From 2-02-FULL-66-14 sp037443705 (lineage in GTDB: Bacteria > Pseudomonadota > Gammaproteobacteria > Burkholderiales > SG8-39), in assembly GCA_037443705.1 (NCBI GenBank), contig JBBINV010000009.1, positions 1 through 64,000 on the forward strand: a stretch of 64,000 nucleotides of DNA, read 5' to 3'. The notes under the pieces are model-generated. The model worked only from the letters and a program-made list of their open reading frames with translations, had not been told where the DNA came from and searched no databases. Shown piece by piece: positions 1-10,157 of this stretch (positions within the stretch are counted from its first letter, which is position 1; the number at the start of each line of letters is the position of its first letter). The position numbers and the translations under genes are program-made.

Positions 1-599
1 CGCGACGAAAGCATCGCGAGCCCCGGAGCGAGGTTCTCGATTCCGTTTTCGTCCGAGGAGGAAGCTCTCCGGACAATGCCCTCCAATCGTTCTCCCAGCT
101 CAAGAAGAATCCTCTGCCCGTCCGTCTGCCCGAGCGGCACCGCCTTCACCGCCGCCATCACCTGGCTCTCGAGCCAGGACCAGAGGTACGCCGTGAGCGC
201 GCTCTCCGGAGCGATCGTCATTTGCGAAGCCGCGTGGGCGAACACGGCGGGAAAGCTCGGCTCTTCGAGGCCGATCTCTCCGAACCCCAGCTCCTTCAAC
301 AGCACGCTCAGTGAATAGCCCATCTGCACGGTCTCGGCGCGCAGCTCGGCCGTTTCGCGGGTTGCGAGATAGAGGGCGTTGAAGGGCTCTGCGGACCGGA
401 TTTCCTTCATCAAAGCCAGCAGCAATGGCGCATCCACGCGTGCGATCGTGAATTCGAGCACATCGCCGATCCAGCGCTCGGCGCTCGCGCGATCGATGAC
501 GATGCCCGCCTCCACTGCCGCCTCCAGTCCGCCCGAGTAGCTGTACGCGCCCACCGGAAGCGCAGGACTGGCGAGCTGGAGAAGCCGCGCGAGGTTCAC
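1..599 (-). CDS. ureF: Urease accessory protein UreF (partial, runs off left edge)
   Basis: UreF forms the UreD/UreF/UreG complex that loads nickel into apo-urease in the cytoplasm. The gene starts with GTG at 599 inside the ureE stop (GTGA overlap). It opens with the family-typical LLQLASPALPVGAYSYSGGL stretch near residues 5-24. About 199 residues are visible, so only a short C-terminal part (family about 220-230 residues) lies outside the window. ureG would be expected next to the left but cannot be seen. Assignment rests on the N-terminal motif and on position after ureE. Confidence 0.9.
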   Translation of the reverse strand, partial: MNLARLLQLASPALPVGAYSYSGGLEAAVEAGIVIDRASAERWIGDVLEFTIARVDAPLLLALMKEIRSAEPFNALYLATRETAELRAETVQMGYSLSVLLKELGFGEIGLEEPSFPAVFAHAASQMTIAPESALTAYLWSWLESQVMAAVKAVPLGQTDGQRILLELGERLEGIVRRASSSDENGIENLAPGLAMLSS

Positions 600-1107
600 T
601 TGTGATCGTGATGATGAGGGTGATGATGATGGTCGTGATGCTCGTGAATCCTCGGCTCCGACTCCCCGTGAGCGTGGTGGCCGCCCCCGTACGCCCCCGC
701 CTCGGGCTCGAAGGGCGCCTCCACGCGCGTCACGCGCGCGCCGAGCTTCTTCAGCATCTCCTCGAGAACGTGGTCCTCGGCGATGCGCAGATAGCCGTCG
801 CCAACCTCGACGGGAACGTGTCGATTGCCGAGGTGATACGCCGCCTTCGCCAGCTCCTTGGTCTCGATGTGAAGGAGCCTTTCCGGCTGCGCCACCACCT
901 CGATCACACGGCCGTCGGAGGCCGTGACGAGGTCTCCGCCGCGCAGCACCTCGCCGCGCGGCAGCATGAGCGCGACCTCCTCGCCCGAGGCGAGCATTGT
1001 CCTCAGCCGGCTTTTCCGGCGGGACTCGAAGGGAAGCTCGAGGGTTCCACCGATTGTCAGCCGGTAGGCGGAGCGGCGAACCTTCAGCCTGGCGCGTATT
1101 TCGATCA

Positions 1108-1108
<1 letters not shown>
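596..1108 (-). CDS. ureE: Urease accessory protein UreE, nickel metallochaperone
   Basis: UreE delivers Ni2+ to the urease maturation complex. The 170-residue protein starts at the ATG that shares one base with the ureC stop (TGATG). The conserved metal-site region GNRHVP is present (His97). The C-terminus is a histidine-rich tail with 14 His between residues 144 and 169, as in Klebsiella-type UreE and absent from many homologues; it probably stores or buffers nickel. A longer in-frame start upstream would lie inside ureC and is not supported. Confidence 0.95.
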
Positions 1109-2801
<1,693 letters not shown>

Positions 2802-2805
<4 letters not shown>

Positions 2806-3110
2806 TTCAGCGGGCCGTTGACTTTTCCCGTGAACCCGAAGACCTTCCTCTCCCCTCCCAATGCCACCAGCTCCACCGACCGCGTCTGCCCGGGCTCGAA
2901 GCGCACCGCGGTGCCGGCGGCGATGTTGAGGCGGAATCCGTACGCCTTCCTGCGCTCGAACTTCAGCGCGTCGTTGGTCTCGAAGAAGTGGTAGTGCGAG
3001 CCCACCTGGATCGGCCGGTCGCCGGAATTCGTGACCCGCAGGGTCAAGGTTTCCCTGCCCTTGTTCAACTCCACTTCACCAACGACAACTTTCGTTTCGC
3101 CCGGGATCAT
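2802..3110 (-). CDS. ureB: Urease beta subunit
   Basis: UreB is the small structural subunit that packs against UreC in the (UreABC)3 trimer. It has 102 residues and begins MIPGE, the usual beta-subunit start. It contains VTNSGDRPIQVGSHYHFFE (about 27-45), diagnostic of the family. ureB overlaps ureA upstream and ureC downstream by four bases each. The same frame is open further upstream, but that extension overlaps ureA and has no similarity to UreB. Confidence 0.97.
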
Positions 3111-3409
3111 GGAATGGGGTTGTGCACGGTGACGAGCTTGGTGCCGTCGGGAAAGGTGGCCTCGACCTGGATCTCCGGGATCATCTCGGGCACGCCCTCC
3201 ATGACCTCCTCGCGCTTGAGGAGCGTCGCGCCCCAGCCCATCAGCTCGGAGACGCTGCGGCCGTCGCGCGCGCCTTCCATGATCGCCGCGGTGATCAGGG
3301 CGACCGCTTCGGGGTAGTTGAGCTTGAGGCCGCGCGCCTTGCGGCGCTCGGCAACGAGCGCCGCGGTGAAGACGAGCAGCTTGTCCTTTTCCCTCGGGGT
3401 GAGCTCCAT
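3107..3409 (-). CDS. ureA: Urease gamma subunit
   Basis: UreA is the gamma structural subunit. It has 100 residues and begins MELTPREKDKLL, typical of the family, with the conserved YPEAVALITAAIMEGARDG segment (about 33-51). It starts directly after the ureD stop with no intergenic base. It overlaps ureB by ATGA. Together with ureB and ureC it encodes the separate three-subunit urease common in bacteria. Confidence 0.98.
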   Translation of the reverse strand: MELTPREKDKLLVFTAALVAERRKARGLKLNYPEAVALITAAIMEGARDGRSVSELMGWGATLLKREEVMEGVPEMIPEIQVEATFPDGTKLVTVHNPIP

Positions 3410-4231
3410 CTAGGTCCTCCAGATCCTCGGCTCCACGGCCTCCCGCCCGAGCACCGCGGGCCGCAGGATCGACCACAGCCGCACGAAGGCGCGCTTCGCC
3501 TCCTCGCTCGAGTCACCCAGGTAGCGCGCGACCAGCACGCCGGGCAGGAGTGTCGAGGCTATGCCGGGAATTCGCCTGCAATCGGAAACGATCGAAGCGT
3601 TCAGGTCCTGCGCACAACAGATCAAGGTGCCGCACACGGTATGCCCGGCCAGGCCCGCCGGCGATGTCATCAGCTTCCCTCCCCCTTCGATCGTCCCGCG
3701 CTCCAGCCAGAGCGGCTTTCCCTCACGGTGGATTTCCGTGGCGATCCTGACCCTGCCTCGCCCGAACCGTTCGCCCGAGCCGCTCCTTCCCAGGCACAGA
3801 ACCTCCCAGCCCACGTAGCGCGCGCCCGCGGCGAGCTCCACGCGGCACTGCGTCTGCGCCAGCGCGCCGTCGAAGACGATCGTTTCCTGCGGCAGCCATT
3901 CGAGCGCGCCGTGCACCTCGAACCGGACGCTCTGCGTCGCCCGTGTCCCGGCGCTGCAATACCACTTCGTTGCGCCAGGGGTCGTGAGAAGTGCATGAGA
4001 TCTGCCGTCGAGATGCGCATGGAGTTCGAGCTCGTCTCCTCCCGCAATGCCGCCAGGCGGATGCACGACGATCGCGTGGCAGACCTCCTCGCCTTCCGGG
4101 TAGAAAGGCTTCTGCACCACAAGCGGCCCCGCGTGACGCCGCCCGGCGAGCACCGTTCTTCCTTCGCGTCGCTCGAAGCCAAGCGCCAATTCAGCCCGCC
4201 AGGGCGCAAACACGGGCTCAGCGGCGCGCAT
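3410..4231 (-). CDS. ureD: Urease accessory protein UreD (UreH)
   Basis: UreD is the scaffold that binds apo-urease and recruits UreF and UreG during nickel insertion. The chosen ATG at 4231 gives 273 residues beginning MRAAEPVFAPWRAELALGF. Conserved UreD features are HPPGGIAGGDELEL, LLTTPGATKWY and WLPQETIVFDGA. The frame continues upstream into unrelated sequence, which is left out. ureD is the first ure gene after urtE, at a spacing of about 220 bases, and abuts ureA. Confidence 0.95.
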   Translation of the reverse strand: MRAAEPVFAPWRAELALGFERREGRTVLAGRRHAGPLVVQKPFYPEGEEVCHAIVVHPPGGIAGGDELELHAHLDGRSHALLTTPGATKWYCSAGTRATQSVRFEVHGALEWLPQETIVFDGALAQTQCRVELAAGARYVGWEVLCLGRSGSGERFGRGRVRIATEIHREGKPLWLERGTIEGGGKLMTSPAGLAGHTVCGTLICCAQDLNASIVSDCRRIPGIASTLLPGVLVARYLGDSSEEAKRAFVRLWSILRPAVLGREAVEPRIWRT

Positions 4232-4574
4232 GGGCAAATCATACCGCCTGTCTCGGCAGGATGGGATGCGACAGTTCAGGAGCGAGATGCGCAAGACGCT
4301 CACCGAGCACTCGCACCGATTGAATGTGATTGAAGCCACCATCGCCAGCCTCAAGACCGATGTCGGCGTCCTGCTTAGCTCCGTGCCCGTGATGAACGAG
4401 CGCCTGGACAATCTCGAGGCGCGTGTGGCTGCACTGGAAGCCCGAAGCCAAGCTCATACCGCCAGCAGCTGCCGCACCCCGTCCTTGTCCATGTCGGCGC
4501 CGGCGCCGCGGCGCACGATCTCGCCGCGCTCCATCACGAGATACTGGTCGGCCAGCGACCTCGCGAAGTCGTAG
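4230..4574 (+). CDS. Small coiled-coil reading frame between ureD and urtE
   Basis: This open frame lies on the strand opposite to the urea operon. Residues 14-75 have a heptad-like, strongly helical composition, including MNERLDNLEARVAALEARS, which looks like a real coiled coil and not antisense noise. The last 121 bases run antisense through the urtE 3' end and look non-coding, so this may be an older gene truncated where urtE now ends. Its ATG overlaps the ureD ATG (CATG). I recognise no family. It could also be fortuitous. Confidence 0.4.
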   Translation: MGKSYRLSRQDGMRQFRSEMRKTLTEHSHRLNVIEATIASLKTDVGVLLSSVPVMNERLDNLEARVAALEARSQAHTASSCRTPSLSMSAPAPRRTISPRSITRYWSASDLAKS

Positions 4575-5146
4575 TACTGCTCGACGAGCAGGATCGCCAT
4601 CTCGCCCGAGGCCGCGAGCGCGCGGATCGCGCGCTCGATGTCCTTGATGATCGAGGGCTGAATCCCTTCGGTCGGCTCGTCGAGGACGAGGAGCTTCGGA
4701 TGCATCGCGAGCGCGCGCCCGATCGCGAGCTGCTGCTGCTGCCCGCCCGAGAGGTCTCCGCCGCGCCGCCGCAGCATCTGCCGGAGCACCGGGAACATCC
4801 CGAAGATGCGCTCGGGAACCTTCGCGCCGCGCGGCCGCGTCGCAAGCCCCATCCTCAGATTCTCCTCCACCGACAGGCGCGGAAAGATCTCGCGCCCCTG
4901 CGGCACGTAGCCGATTCCGGCGCGCACGCGTTCGTAGGGTCTGGAATTCGTGAGATCAAGACCGCAAAAGGTAATGCTTCCCGTCCTGGCGGGAACCAGC
5001 CCCATCAGCGTCCTCAACAACGTTGTCTTCCCCACGCCGTTGCGGCCGAGCAGCGCCGTCACCTTGCCCGCGGGGATCTCGAAGGTGAGATCGCGAAGGA
5101 TGTGGCTTCCCCCGTAGTACTGATTGAGCTTGGATACAGCGAGCAT
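4454..5146 (-). CDS. urtE: Urea ABC transporter ATP-binding protein UrtE
   Basis: This is one of two ATPases powering the UrtABCDE high-affinity urea importer. From MLAVSKLNQYYGGSH it is 230 residues, standard for UrtE. Walker A is GRNGVGKTT (34-42), the signature is LSGGQQQQ (132-139) and Walker B is LLVLDEPTEG (152-161). An in-frame ATG at 5185, overlapping the urtD stop as ATGA, would add 13 residues encoded by a dispersed repeat. That start fits the coupled style of the operon and cannot be excluded. Confidence 0.96.
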   Translation of the reverse strand: MLAVSKLNQYYGGSHILRDLTFEIPAGKVTALLGRNGVGKTTLLRTLMGLVPARTGSITFCGLDLTNSRPYERVRAGIGYVPQGREIFPRLSVEENLRMGLATRPRGAKVPERIFGMFPVLRQMLRRRGGDLSGGQQQQLAIGRALAMHPKLLVLDEPTEGIQPSIIKDIERAIRALAASGEMAILLVEQYYDFARSLADQYLVMERGEIVRRGAGADMDKDGVRQLLAV

Positions 5147-5150
5147 TTGT

Positions 5151-5175
5151 GGATTTCCGCTTTCGCGGGAATGAC
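5151..5175. repeat. Dispersed repeat, GTCATTCCCGCGAAAGCGG type, copy 1
   Basis: A 25-base palindromic unit (on the minus strand GTCATTCCCGCGAAAGCGG followed by AAATCC) sits in the 35-base space between the urtD stop and the UrtE core start. Related copies lie at 13798-13869, 22545-22575 and 26703-26784. This is a common class of short intergenic inverted repeats in proteobacteria. Here it occupies the expected urtE ribosome-binding region. Confidence 0.85.
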
Positions 5176-5181
5176 GTCTGG

Positions 5182-6048
5182 TCATCTCCCGAGGTACACC
5201 TCGATCACTTTCGGGTCGTTCTGCACCTTCTCCATCGGCCCTTCGGCGAGCACGCTTCCCTCGTGCAGGACCGTGACCTTGCGCGCGATCTTCGCGATGA
5301 AGGCCATGTCGTGCTCGACCACCACGAGCGAGTGCTTGCCCGCGAGCGACAGGAACAGCTCCCCCGTGCGCTCGGTCTCCTCGTCGCTCATGCCCGCGAC
5401 CGGCTCGTCGAGCAGCAGGAGCTTGGGGTCCTGGATCAGGAGCATCCCGATTTCGAGCCACTGCTTCTGCCCGTGCGAGAGCAGCCCGGCCTCGCGGTCG
5501 GCGGCTTCGGCCAGCCCCACGAGGTGCAGCGTCTCGGCGATCGAGTCCTTCTGCGCCGAGGAGAGCTTCGCAAAGAGGGTCGTTCGAACCCGCTTGTCCG
5601 CCTTCATCGCGAGTTCGAGGTTCTCGAACGCGGTGTGGCGCTCGAAGATCGTCGGCTTCTGGAACTTGCGGCCGATCCCGGCGTGCGCGATCTCGGCCTC
5701 CGAGAGCTGCGTCAGGTCGATCGTCTGGCCAAAGAAGGCGCTCCCTTCGTCCGGCCGGGTGCGCCCGGTGACGACGTCCATCATGGTGGTCTTGCCCGCG
5801 CCGTTCGGCCCTATCACGCACCGCAGCTCCCCGGCGTCGATCCACAGTGACAGCTTGTTCAGCGCCTTGAAGCCGTCGAACGACACCGTGATGTCGTCGA
5901 GGTACAGGATCGTGCCGTGCGTGACGTCGACCTCGCCCGGCGTGAGGACGCGGCCGTAGCCGGCGCGGTCCTCGCCGCCCGGCACCTGCCGGGCAGCGCC
6001 GTTATCGAAGCGGATGCCCTCGGCCGGCTTCACGCTGCCTTTTTCCAT
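5182..6048 (-). CDS. urtD: Urea ABC transporter ATP-binding protein UrtD
   Basis: UrtD is the second ATPase of the urea importer. It has 288 residues from MEKGSVKPAEG. About 45 N-terminal residues precede the nucleotide-binding domain and are rich in charged and Gly residues. Walker A is GPNGAGKTT (80-88), the signature region is LLSHGQKQWLEIG (189-201) and Walker B is LLLLDEPVAG (210-219). It overlaps urtC by 19 bases, so the two are expected to be co-translated. Confidence 0.96.
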   Translation of the reverse strand: MEKGSVKPAEGIRFDNGAARQVPGGEDRAGYGRVLTPGEVDVTHGTILYLDDITVSFDGFKALNKLSLWIDAGELRCVIGPNGAGKTTMMDVVTGRTRPDEGSAFFGQTIDLTQLSEAEIAHAGIGRKFQKPTIFERHTAFENLELAMKADKRVRTTLFAKLSSAQKDSIAETLHLVGLAEAADREAGLLSHGQKQWLEIGMLLIQDPKLLLLDEPVAGMSDEETERTGELFLSLAGKHSLVVVEHDMAFIAKIARKVTVLHEGSVLAEGPMEKVQNDPKVIEVYLGR

Positions 6049-7106
6049 CTCCGGAGGATACCGGCGATGCCCTGCGGCAGAAACAGCGTTACGAGCACGA
6101 ACAGGACCCCGAGGAAGTACAGCCAGTACTCCGGGTAGGCCTGGGTGAAGCAGCTCTTCGCGCCGTTCACCAGCCCCGCGCCCGCGATCGCGCCTGCGAG
6201 CGTGCCGCGCCCGCCGACCGCGACCCAGATCGCGATCTCGATCGAGTTGGCGGGGGACATCTCGCTCGGATTGATGATCCCGACCTGCGGCACGTAGAGC
6301 GCGCCCGCGATCCCGCACAGCACCGCCGAGAGCGTCCAGACGAACAGCTTGTAGTGCAGCGTGTTGTAGCCGCAGGCGGCCACCCGCGGCTCGGCGTCGC
6401 GGATCGCGGCGAGCACGCGCCCGAACTTGGAGGTCACCAGCCAGCGCGCCACAAGAAGTGCTGCGATCAAGGCAAGACCCGTAAAGGCAAAAAGCGCGAT
6501 CCGCGTCTCGGGCGTGGTGATCGGAAACCCCAGGATGCGCTTGAAGTCGGTGAAGCCGTTGTTGCCGCCGAAGCCCGTGTTGTTCCGGAAAAACAGCAGC
6601 ATCGCGGCGAACGTGAGCGCCTGCGTGATGATCGAGAAGTACACGCCCCTGACCCTCGACCTGAAGGCGAAGTAGCCGAAGACATAGGCGAGGAGCCCCG
6701 GGACGGCGACGACGAGCAGCATCGCCCACCAGAACTGGTCGGTGTTCCACCAGTGCCAGGGAAACTCCTTCCAGTCGAGGAACACCATGAAGTCGGGGAG
6801 ATCGGACTGGTACTGCCCCTCGCGCCCGATCTGGCGCATGAGGTACATCCCCATCGCGTAGCCTCCGAGCGCGAAGAAAAGGCCGTGCCCGAGAGACAGG
6901 ATCCCGGCGTAACCCCAGACGAGGTCCATCGCGAGCGCCACGATTGCGTAGCACATGATCTTGCCGATGAGCGTGACCCAGTACTGGGAAATGTGGAGGG
7001 GGTTGTCCTGCGACACTCCCACGCTGAGAAGCGGAAACATGACGAACAGGGCGAAAGCAAAAGCGCCCAGGATCGTCCAGCCCTTCGGGCCGTAAAGCCG
7101 GTTCAT
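6030..7106 (-). CDS. urtC: Urea ABC transporter permease UrtC
   Basis: A LivM-type inner-membrane permease that pairs with UrtB. It has 358 residues with 9-10 hydrophobic segments and the family motifs AMDLVWGYAGILSLGHGLFFALGGYAMG and GGRGTLAGA (shown here only as landmarks near residues 58-85 and 294). It overlaps urtB by four bases upstream and urtD by 19 downstream. Length and motifs are those of UrtC and not of a generic branched-chain amino acid permease. Confidence 0.95.
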   Translation of the reverse strand: MNRLYGPKGWTILGAFAFALFVMFPLLSVGVSQDNPLHISQYWVTLIGKIMCYAIVALAMDLVWGYAGILSLGHGLFFALGGYAMGMYLMRQIGREGQYQSDLPDFMVFLDWKEFPWHWWNTDQFWWAMLLVVAVPGLLAYVFGYFAFRSRVRGVYFSIITQALTFAAMLLFFRNNTGFGGNNGFTDFKRILGFPITTPETRIALFAFTGLALIAALLVARWLVTSKFGRVLAAIRDAEPRVAACGYNTLHYKLFVWTLSAVLCGIAGALYVPQVGIINPSEMSPANSIEIAIWVAVGGRGTLAGAIAGAGLVNGAKSCFTQAYPEYWLYFLGVLFVLVTLFLPQGIAGILRRWKKAA

Positions 7107-8689
7107 GCCTCCACCGCCCTTCCCTTCAGCGCGAACAGGCCCTGCGGGCGCCGCTGGATGAAGAAGATGATGAACACGAGCACCACGATCTTGGCGAGGA
7201 CGGCGCCGGACCACGCTTCGAGCAGCTTGTTGGCGAAGCCGAGCGCGAGCGCCGCGACCACCGTGCCGGCGAGCTGCCCCACGCCGCCGAACACGACCAC
7301 CAGGAACGAGTCGACGATGTAGCCCTGGCCGAGGTCCGGCCCCACGTTGCCGATCTGCGAGAGCGCGCAGCCCGCGAGCCCCGCGATTCCCGCCCCAAGG
7401 CCGAAGGCGAGCGTGTCTACGAGCCCCGTAGGCACGCCCACGCACGAGGCCATGTCGCGGTTCTGGGTGACGCCGCGAACGAAAAGTCCGAGCCGCGTCC
7501 TGGTCAGCAACAAGTAGATGGACAGCAGGATCAACCCGGCGAAGGCGATGATGTAGACCCGGCTCCAGGGGAGCACCACGTTGGAGAGCGCCTGGATCCC
7601 GCCCGACATCGACGCCGGGTTCTCGACCTGCACGTTCTGCGCGCCGAAGATCGTGCGCACGCCCTGGATCAGCGCGAGGCTCAGGCCCCAGGTCGCGAGC
7701 AGCGTCTCGAGCGGCCGGCCGTAGAGCCAGCGAATCACGACCCGCTCGAGGAGCATCCCCACGAGGGCCGATGCGAGGAAGGAAGCCGGTATCGCCGCGA
7801 CGAGATACCAATCGAAGAAATTCGAATTCCTGAAAAAGCCCTGCACGACATAAGTCGTGTATGCCCCGATCATGATCAGCTCGCCATGCGCCATGTTGAT
7901 CACGCCCATCAGGCCGTAGGTGATCGCGAGGCCGAGCGCCGCGAGAAGCAGTACGGAGCCGAGCGAGACGCCCGCGAACGCGAGCCCCGCAGCCTCGCCC
8001 CAGACGAGCCGCCCTTCCACCGCGCGCAGCGCGAGCTGCGCCGCGGAGCGGATCTCGACGTCCCCGTCGTTCCGGATCCCCACGAGCAGCGAGCGCGCCG
8101 AGGGGCTCGCCGACTCGCCGAGCTTCGCGATCGCGGCGAGCCGCACCGGCTTGTCGTCGCTCTTCAGCCCTATCGTGGCCGCGATCTGCTCGAGGAGCGG
8201 CCGAATCTGGCCGTCGGTCTCCCTGTCGAGCGCCTTCTGCACGAGCGGCAGCATCGAGGCCTCGGCCCCGTCGGCGAGCGCGCGCGCCGCCGCGAGCCGC
8301 GCTCCGCGCTCGGGGGCGAGGAGCCCGAGCGCGGCGAGCGCGTCCCCGATCGCCGACCTGAGGCGGTTGTTCGCGACGACGTCCTCGCGCTCCGCCGGGA
8401 GCGGCGAGACGCGCTCGCCGGTCACCGCGTCGGTCGCTTCCTCGCCCTTCACCACCAGCACGCGCTTGCCCGCGGTCTGGACCTCGCCCTGCGCGAACGC
8501 TCGCAGGAGCGGCACCGCGCGCGGGTCGCCCTCGGTGACCAGGCGCCCGATCGCCTCGATCCTCTCGTCGCCCTCGCCGAACGCGAGCTTCTCCACCGCG
8601 GCCGCATCCAGCGCGGCCGCGGGGAGCGAAATCAGGACGGCGAGCGCGCCGATGAGCGCGCCCGCCGCGGCCCGGATTCCCGGGATCAC
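7103..8689 (-). CDS. urtB: Urea ABC transporter permease UrtB with N-terminal extension
   Basis: A LivH-type permease of the urea importer. It starts with GTG at 8689, overlapping the urtA stop (GTGA). Of 528 residues, 1-27 look like a signal peptide (LAVLISLPAAALDA) and 30-230 form an alpha-helical, HEAT-like exported domain. The permease domain follows from about 232, with GVINMAHGELIMIGAYTTY. The large N-terminal extension is characteristic of proteobacterial UrtB and distinguishes it from LivH (about 300 residues). Confidence 0.95.
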   Translation of the reverse strand: MIPGIRAAAGALIGALAVLISLPAAALDAAAVEKLAFGEGDERIEAIGRLVTEGDPRAVPLLRAFAQGEVQTAGKRVLVVKGEEATDAVTGERVSPLPAEREDVVANNRLRSAIGDALAALGLLAPERGARLAAARALADGAEASMLPLVQKALDRETDGQIRPLLEQIAATIGLKSDDKPVRLAAIAKLGESASPSARSLLVGIRNDGDVEIRSAAQLALRAVEGRLVWGEAAGLAFAGVSLGSVLLLAALGLAITYGLMGVINMAHGELIMIGAYTTYVVQGFFRNSNFFDWYLVAAIPASFLASALVGMLLERVVIRWLYGRPLETLLATWGLSLALIQGVRTIFGAQNVQVENPASMSGGIQALSNVVLPWSRVYIIAFAGLILLSIYLLLTRTRLGLFVRGVTQNRDMASCVGVPTGLVDTLAFGLGAGIAGLAGCALSQIGNVGPDLGQGYIVDSFLVVVFGGVGQLAGTVVAALALGFANKLLEAWSGAVLAKIVVLVFIIFFIQRRPQGLFALKGRAVEA

Positions 8690-9969
8690 TTCTTCTCCGC
8701 CATGAGGGCGGGCCCGTCCTTCTTCTTCTCGTTGCCCGCGATGAACGGGCTCCAGGGCTGGGCTTTCACCGGGCCCTTGGTCTTCCACACGACGTTGAAC
8801 TGGCCGTCGGCCTTCACCTCGCCGATGAACACCGCCTTGTGCAGGTGGTGGTTCTTCTCGTCCATCTTCGAGACGATGCCCGAGGGTGCCTTGAAGGTCT
8901 GGCCGTACACGGCCGGACGCACCTTGTCGACCTCGAAGCTCTTCGCCTTCTCGACGGCCTGCTTCCACATGTGCACGCCGATGTAGGTCGCCTCCATCGG
9001 GTCGTTGGTGAGCGGCTTGTCCTTGTGGCCGGCGATGTTCTTCATCCTGGCGTAGCCGGCCCACTTCTTAATGAATTCGTCGTTCGCCGGCGCCTTGATC
9101 GACATGAAGTAGTTCCACGCCGCGAGGTGGCCGACCAGCGGCTTGGTGTCGACACCGCGCAGCTCCTCCTCGCCGACCGAGAACGCGACCACCGGGACGT
9201 CGGTCGCCTTCAGCCCCTGGTTGCCGAGTTCCTTGTAGAACGGCACGTTGGAATCGCCGTTGATCGTCGAGACCACCGCCGTGCGCTTGCCCTCGGAGGC
9301 GAACTTCTTGATCTTGGCGATGATCGTCTGGTAGTCGGAGTGACCGAACGGCGTGTACTCCTCCATGATGTCGGACTCCGCGACGCCCTTCTTTTTCAGG
9401 AACGCGCGCAGGATCTTGTTGGTGGTGCGCGGATAGACGTAGTCGGTACCGAGAAGCACCCAGCGCTTGGCGGCGCCGCCGTCCTTCGACATCAGGTACT
9501 CGACCGCCGGGATCGCCTGCTGATTGGGCGCGGCGCCGGTGTAGAACACGTTCTTCGAGATTTCCTCGCCCTCGTACTGCACCGGGTAGAAGAGAAGCCC
9601 GTTCAGCTCCTCGAACACCGGCAGCACCGACTTCCTCGACACCGAGGTCCAGCAGCCGAACACGACCGCGACCTTGTCCTGGGTGAGGAGCTGGCGCGCC
9701 TTTTCGGCGAACAGCGGCCAGTTCGAGGCCGGGTCGACCACCACCGGCTCGATCTTGTAGCCCATCACCCCGCCCTTGGCGTTGATCTCGTCGATCGCCA
9801 TGAGCGCCGTGTCCTTGAGCACGGTCTCGCTGATCGCCATCGTGCCCGAGAGCGAGTGCAGGATTCCGACCTTGACCGTCTTCTGCTGGGCGTACAGGCT
9901 CGTAGAGCCCAGCGCGGCCGCAACCGCGGCCGAGATTGCGAGCTGCTTGATGAAGGTGCGACGTTTCAT
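8686..9969 (-). CDS. urtA: Urea ABC transporter substrate-binding protein UrtA
   Basis: The periplasmic receptor that captures urea for UrtBCDE. The ATG at 9969 gives 427 residues with an N-terminal RRTFIKQ motif and hydrophobic stretch ending SLYAQQ, consistent with Tat-type or Sec export. The mature part is a type I periplasmic binding fold of the amide/urea subfamily (VKVGILHSLSGTMAISE, then VVFGCWTSVSRKSVLPVFEE). A GGGGA ribosome site precedes the ATG. It is the first gene of the operon and lies just downstream of a sigma-54 type promoter. Confidence 0.96.
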   Translation of the reverse strand: MKRRTFIKQLAISAAVAAALGSTSLYAQQKTVKVGILHSLSGTMAISETVLKDTALMAIDEINAKGGVMGYKIEPVVVDPASNWPLFAEKARQLLTQDKVAVVFGCWTSVSRKSVLPVFEELNGLLFYPVQYEGEEISKNVFYTGAAPNQQAIPAVEYLMSKDGGAAKRWVLLGTDYVYPRTTNKILRAFLKKKGVAESDIMEEYTPFGHSDYQTIIAKIKKFASEGKRTAVVSTINGDSNVPFYKELGNQGLKATDVPVVAFSVGEEELRGVDTKPLVGHLAAWNYFMSIKAPANDEFIKKWAGYARMKNIAGHKDKPLTNDPMEATYIGVHMWKQAVEKAKSFEVDKVRPAVYGQTFKAPSGIVSKMDEKNHHLHKAVFIGEVKADGQFNVVWKTKGPVKAQPWSPFIAGNEKKKDGPALMAEKK

Positions 9970-10040
9970 TGCGGGGTCCCCTTGTGCGTTGGATTGGTGC
10001 ATCCGCGGCGTCCTTCCGGCCGCCTCGGCAAAGGGCCGAC

Positions 10041-10055
10041 GCAACGACTGTGCCA
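10041..10055 (-). promoter_or_regulatory. Sigma-54 type -24/-12 promoter of the urt-ure operon
   Basis: On the minus strand the sequence TGGCACAGTCGTTGC matches the RpoN consensus TGGCAC-N5-TTGC exactly at the invariant GG and GC dinucleotides. The -12 GC lies about 70 bases before the urtA ATG. RpoN/NtrC control of urea uptake and urease is known in other proteobacteria. I could not find a convincing pair of NtrC half-sites upstream. Confidence 0.75.
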
Positions 10056-10157
10056 ATGGCGAAGCCTTGAAACAGCCGGATGATTCGTATGGCTTTTACC
10101 GCGGAATTCCGGACCCGGCGCGGCAGAGCCGTTCGCCTGAATTCGGTGCGGGCCCGA

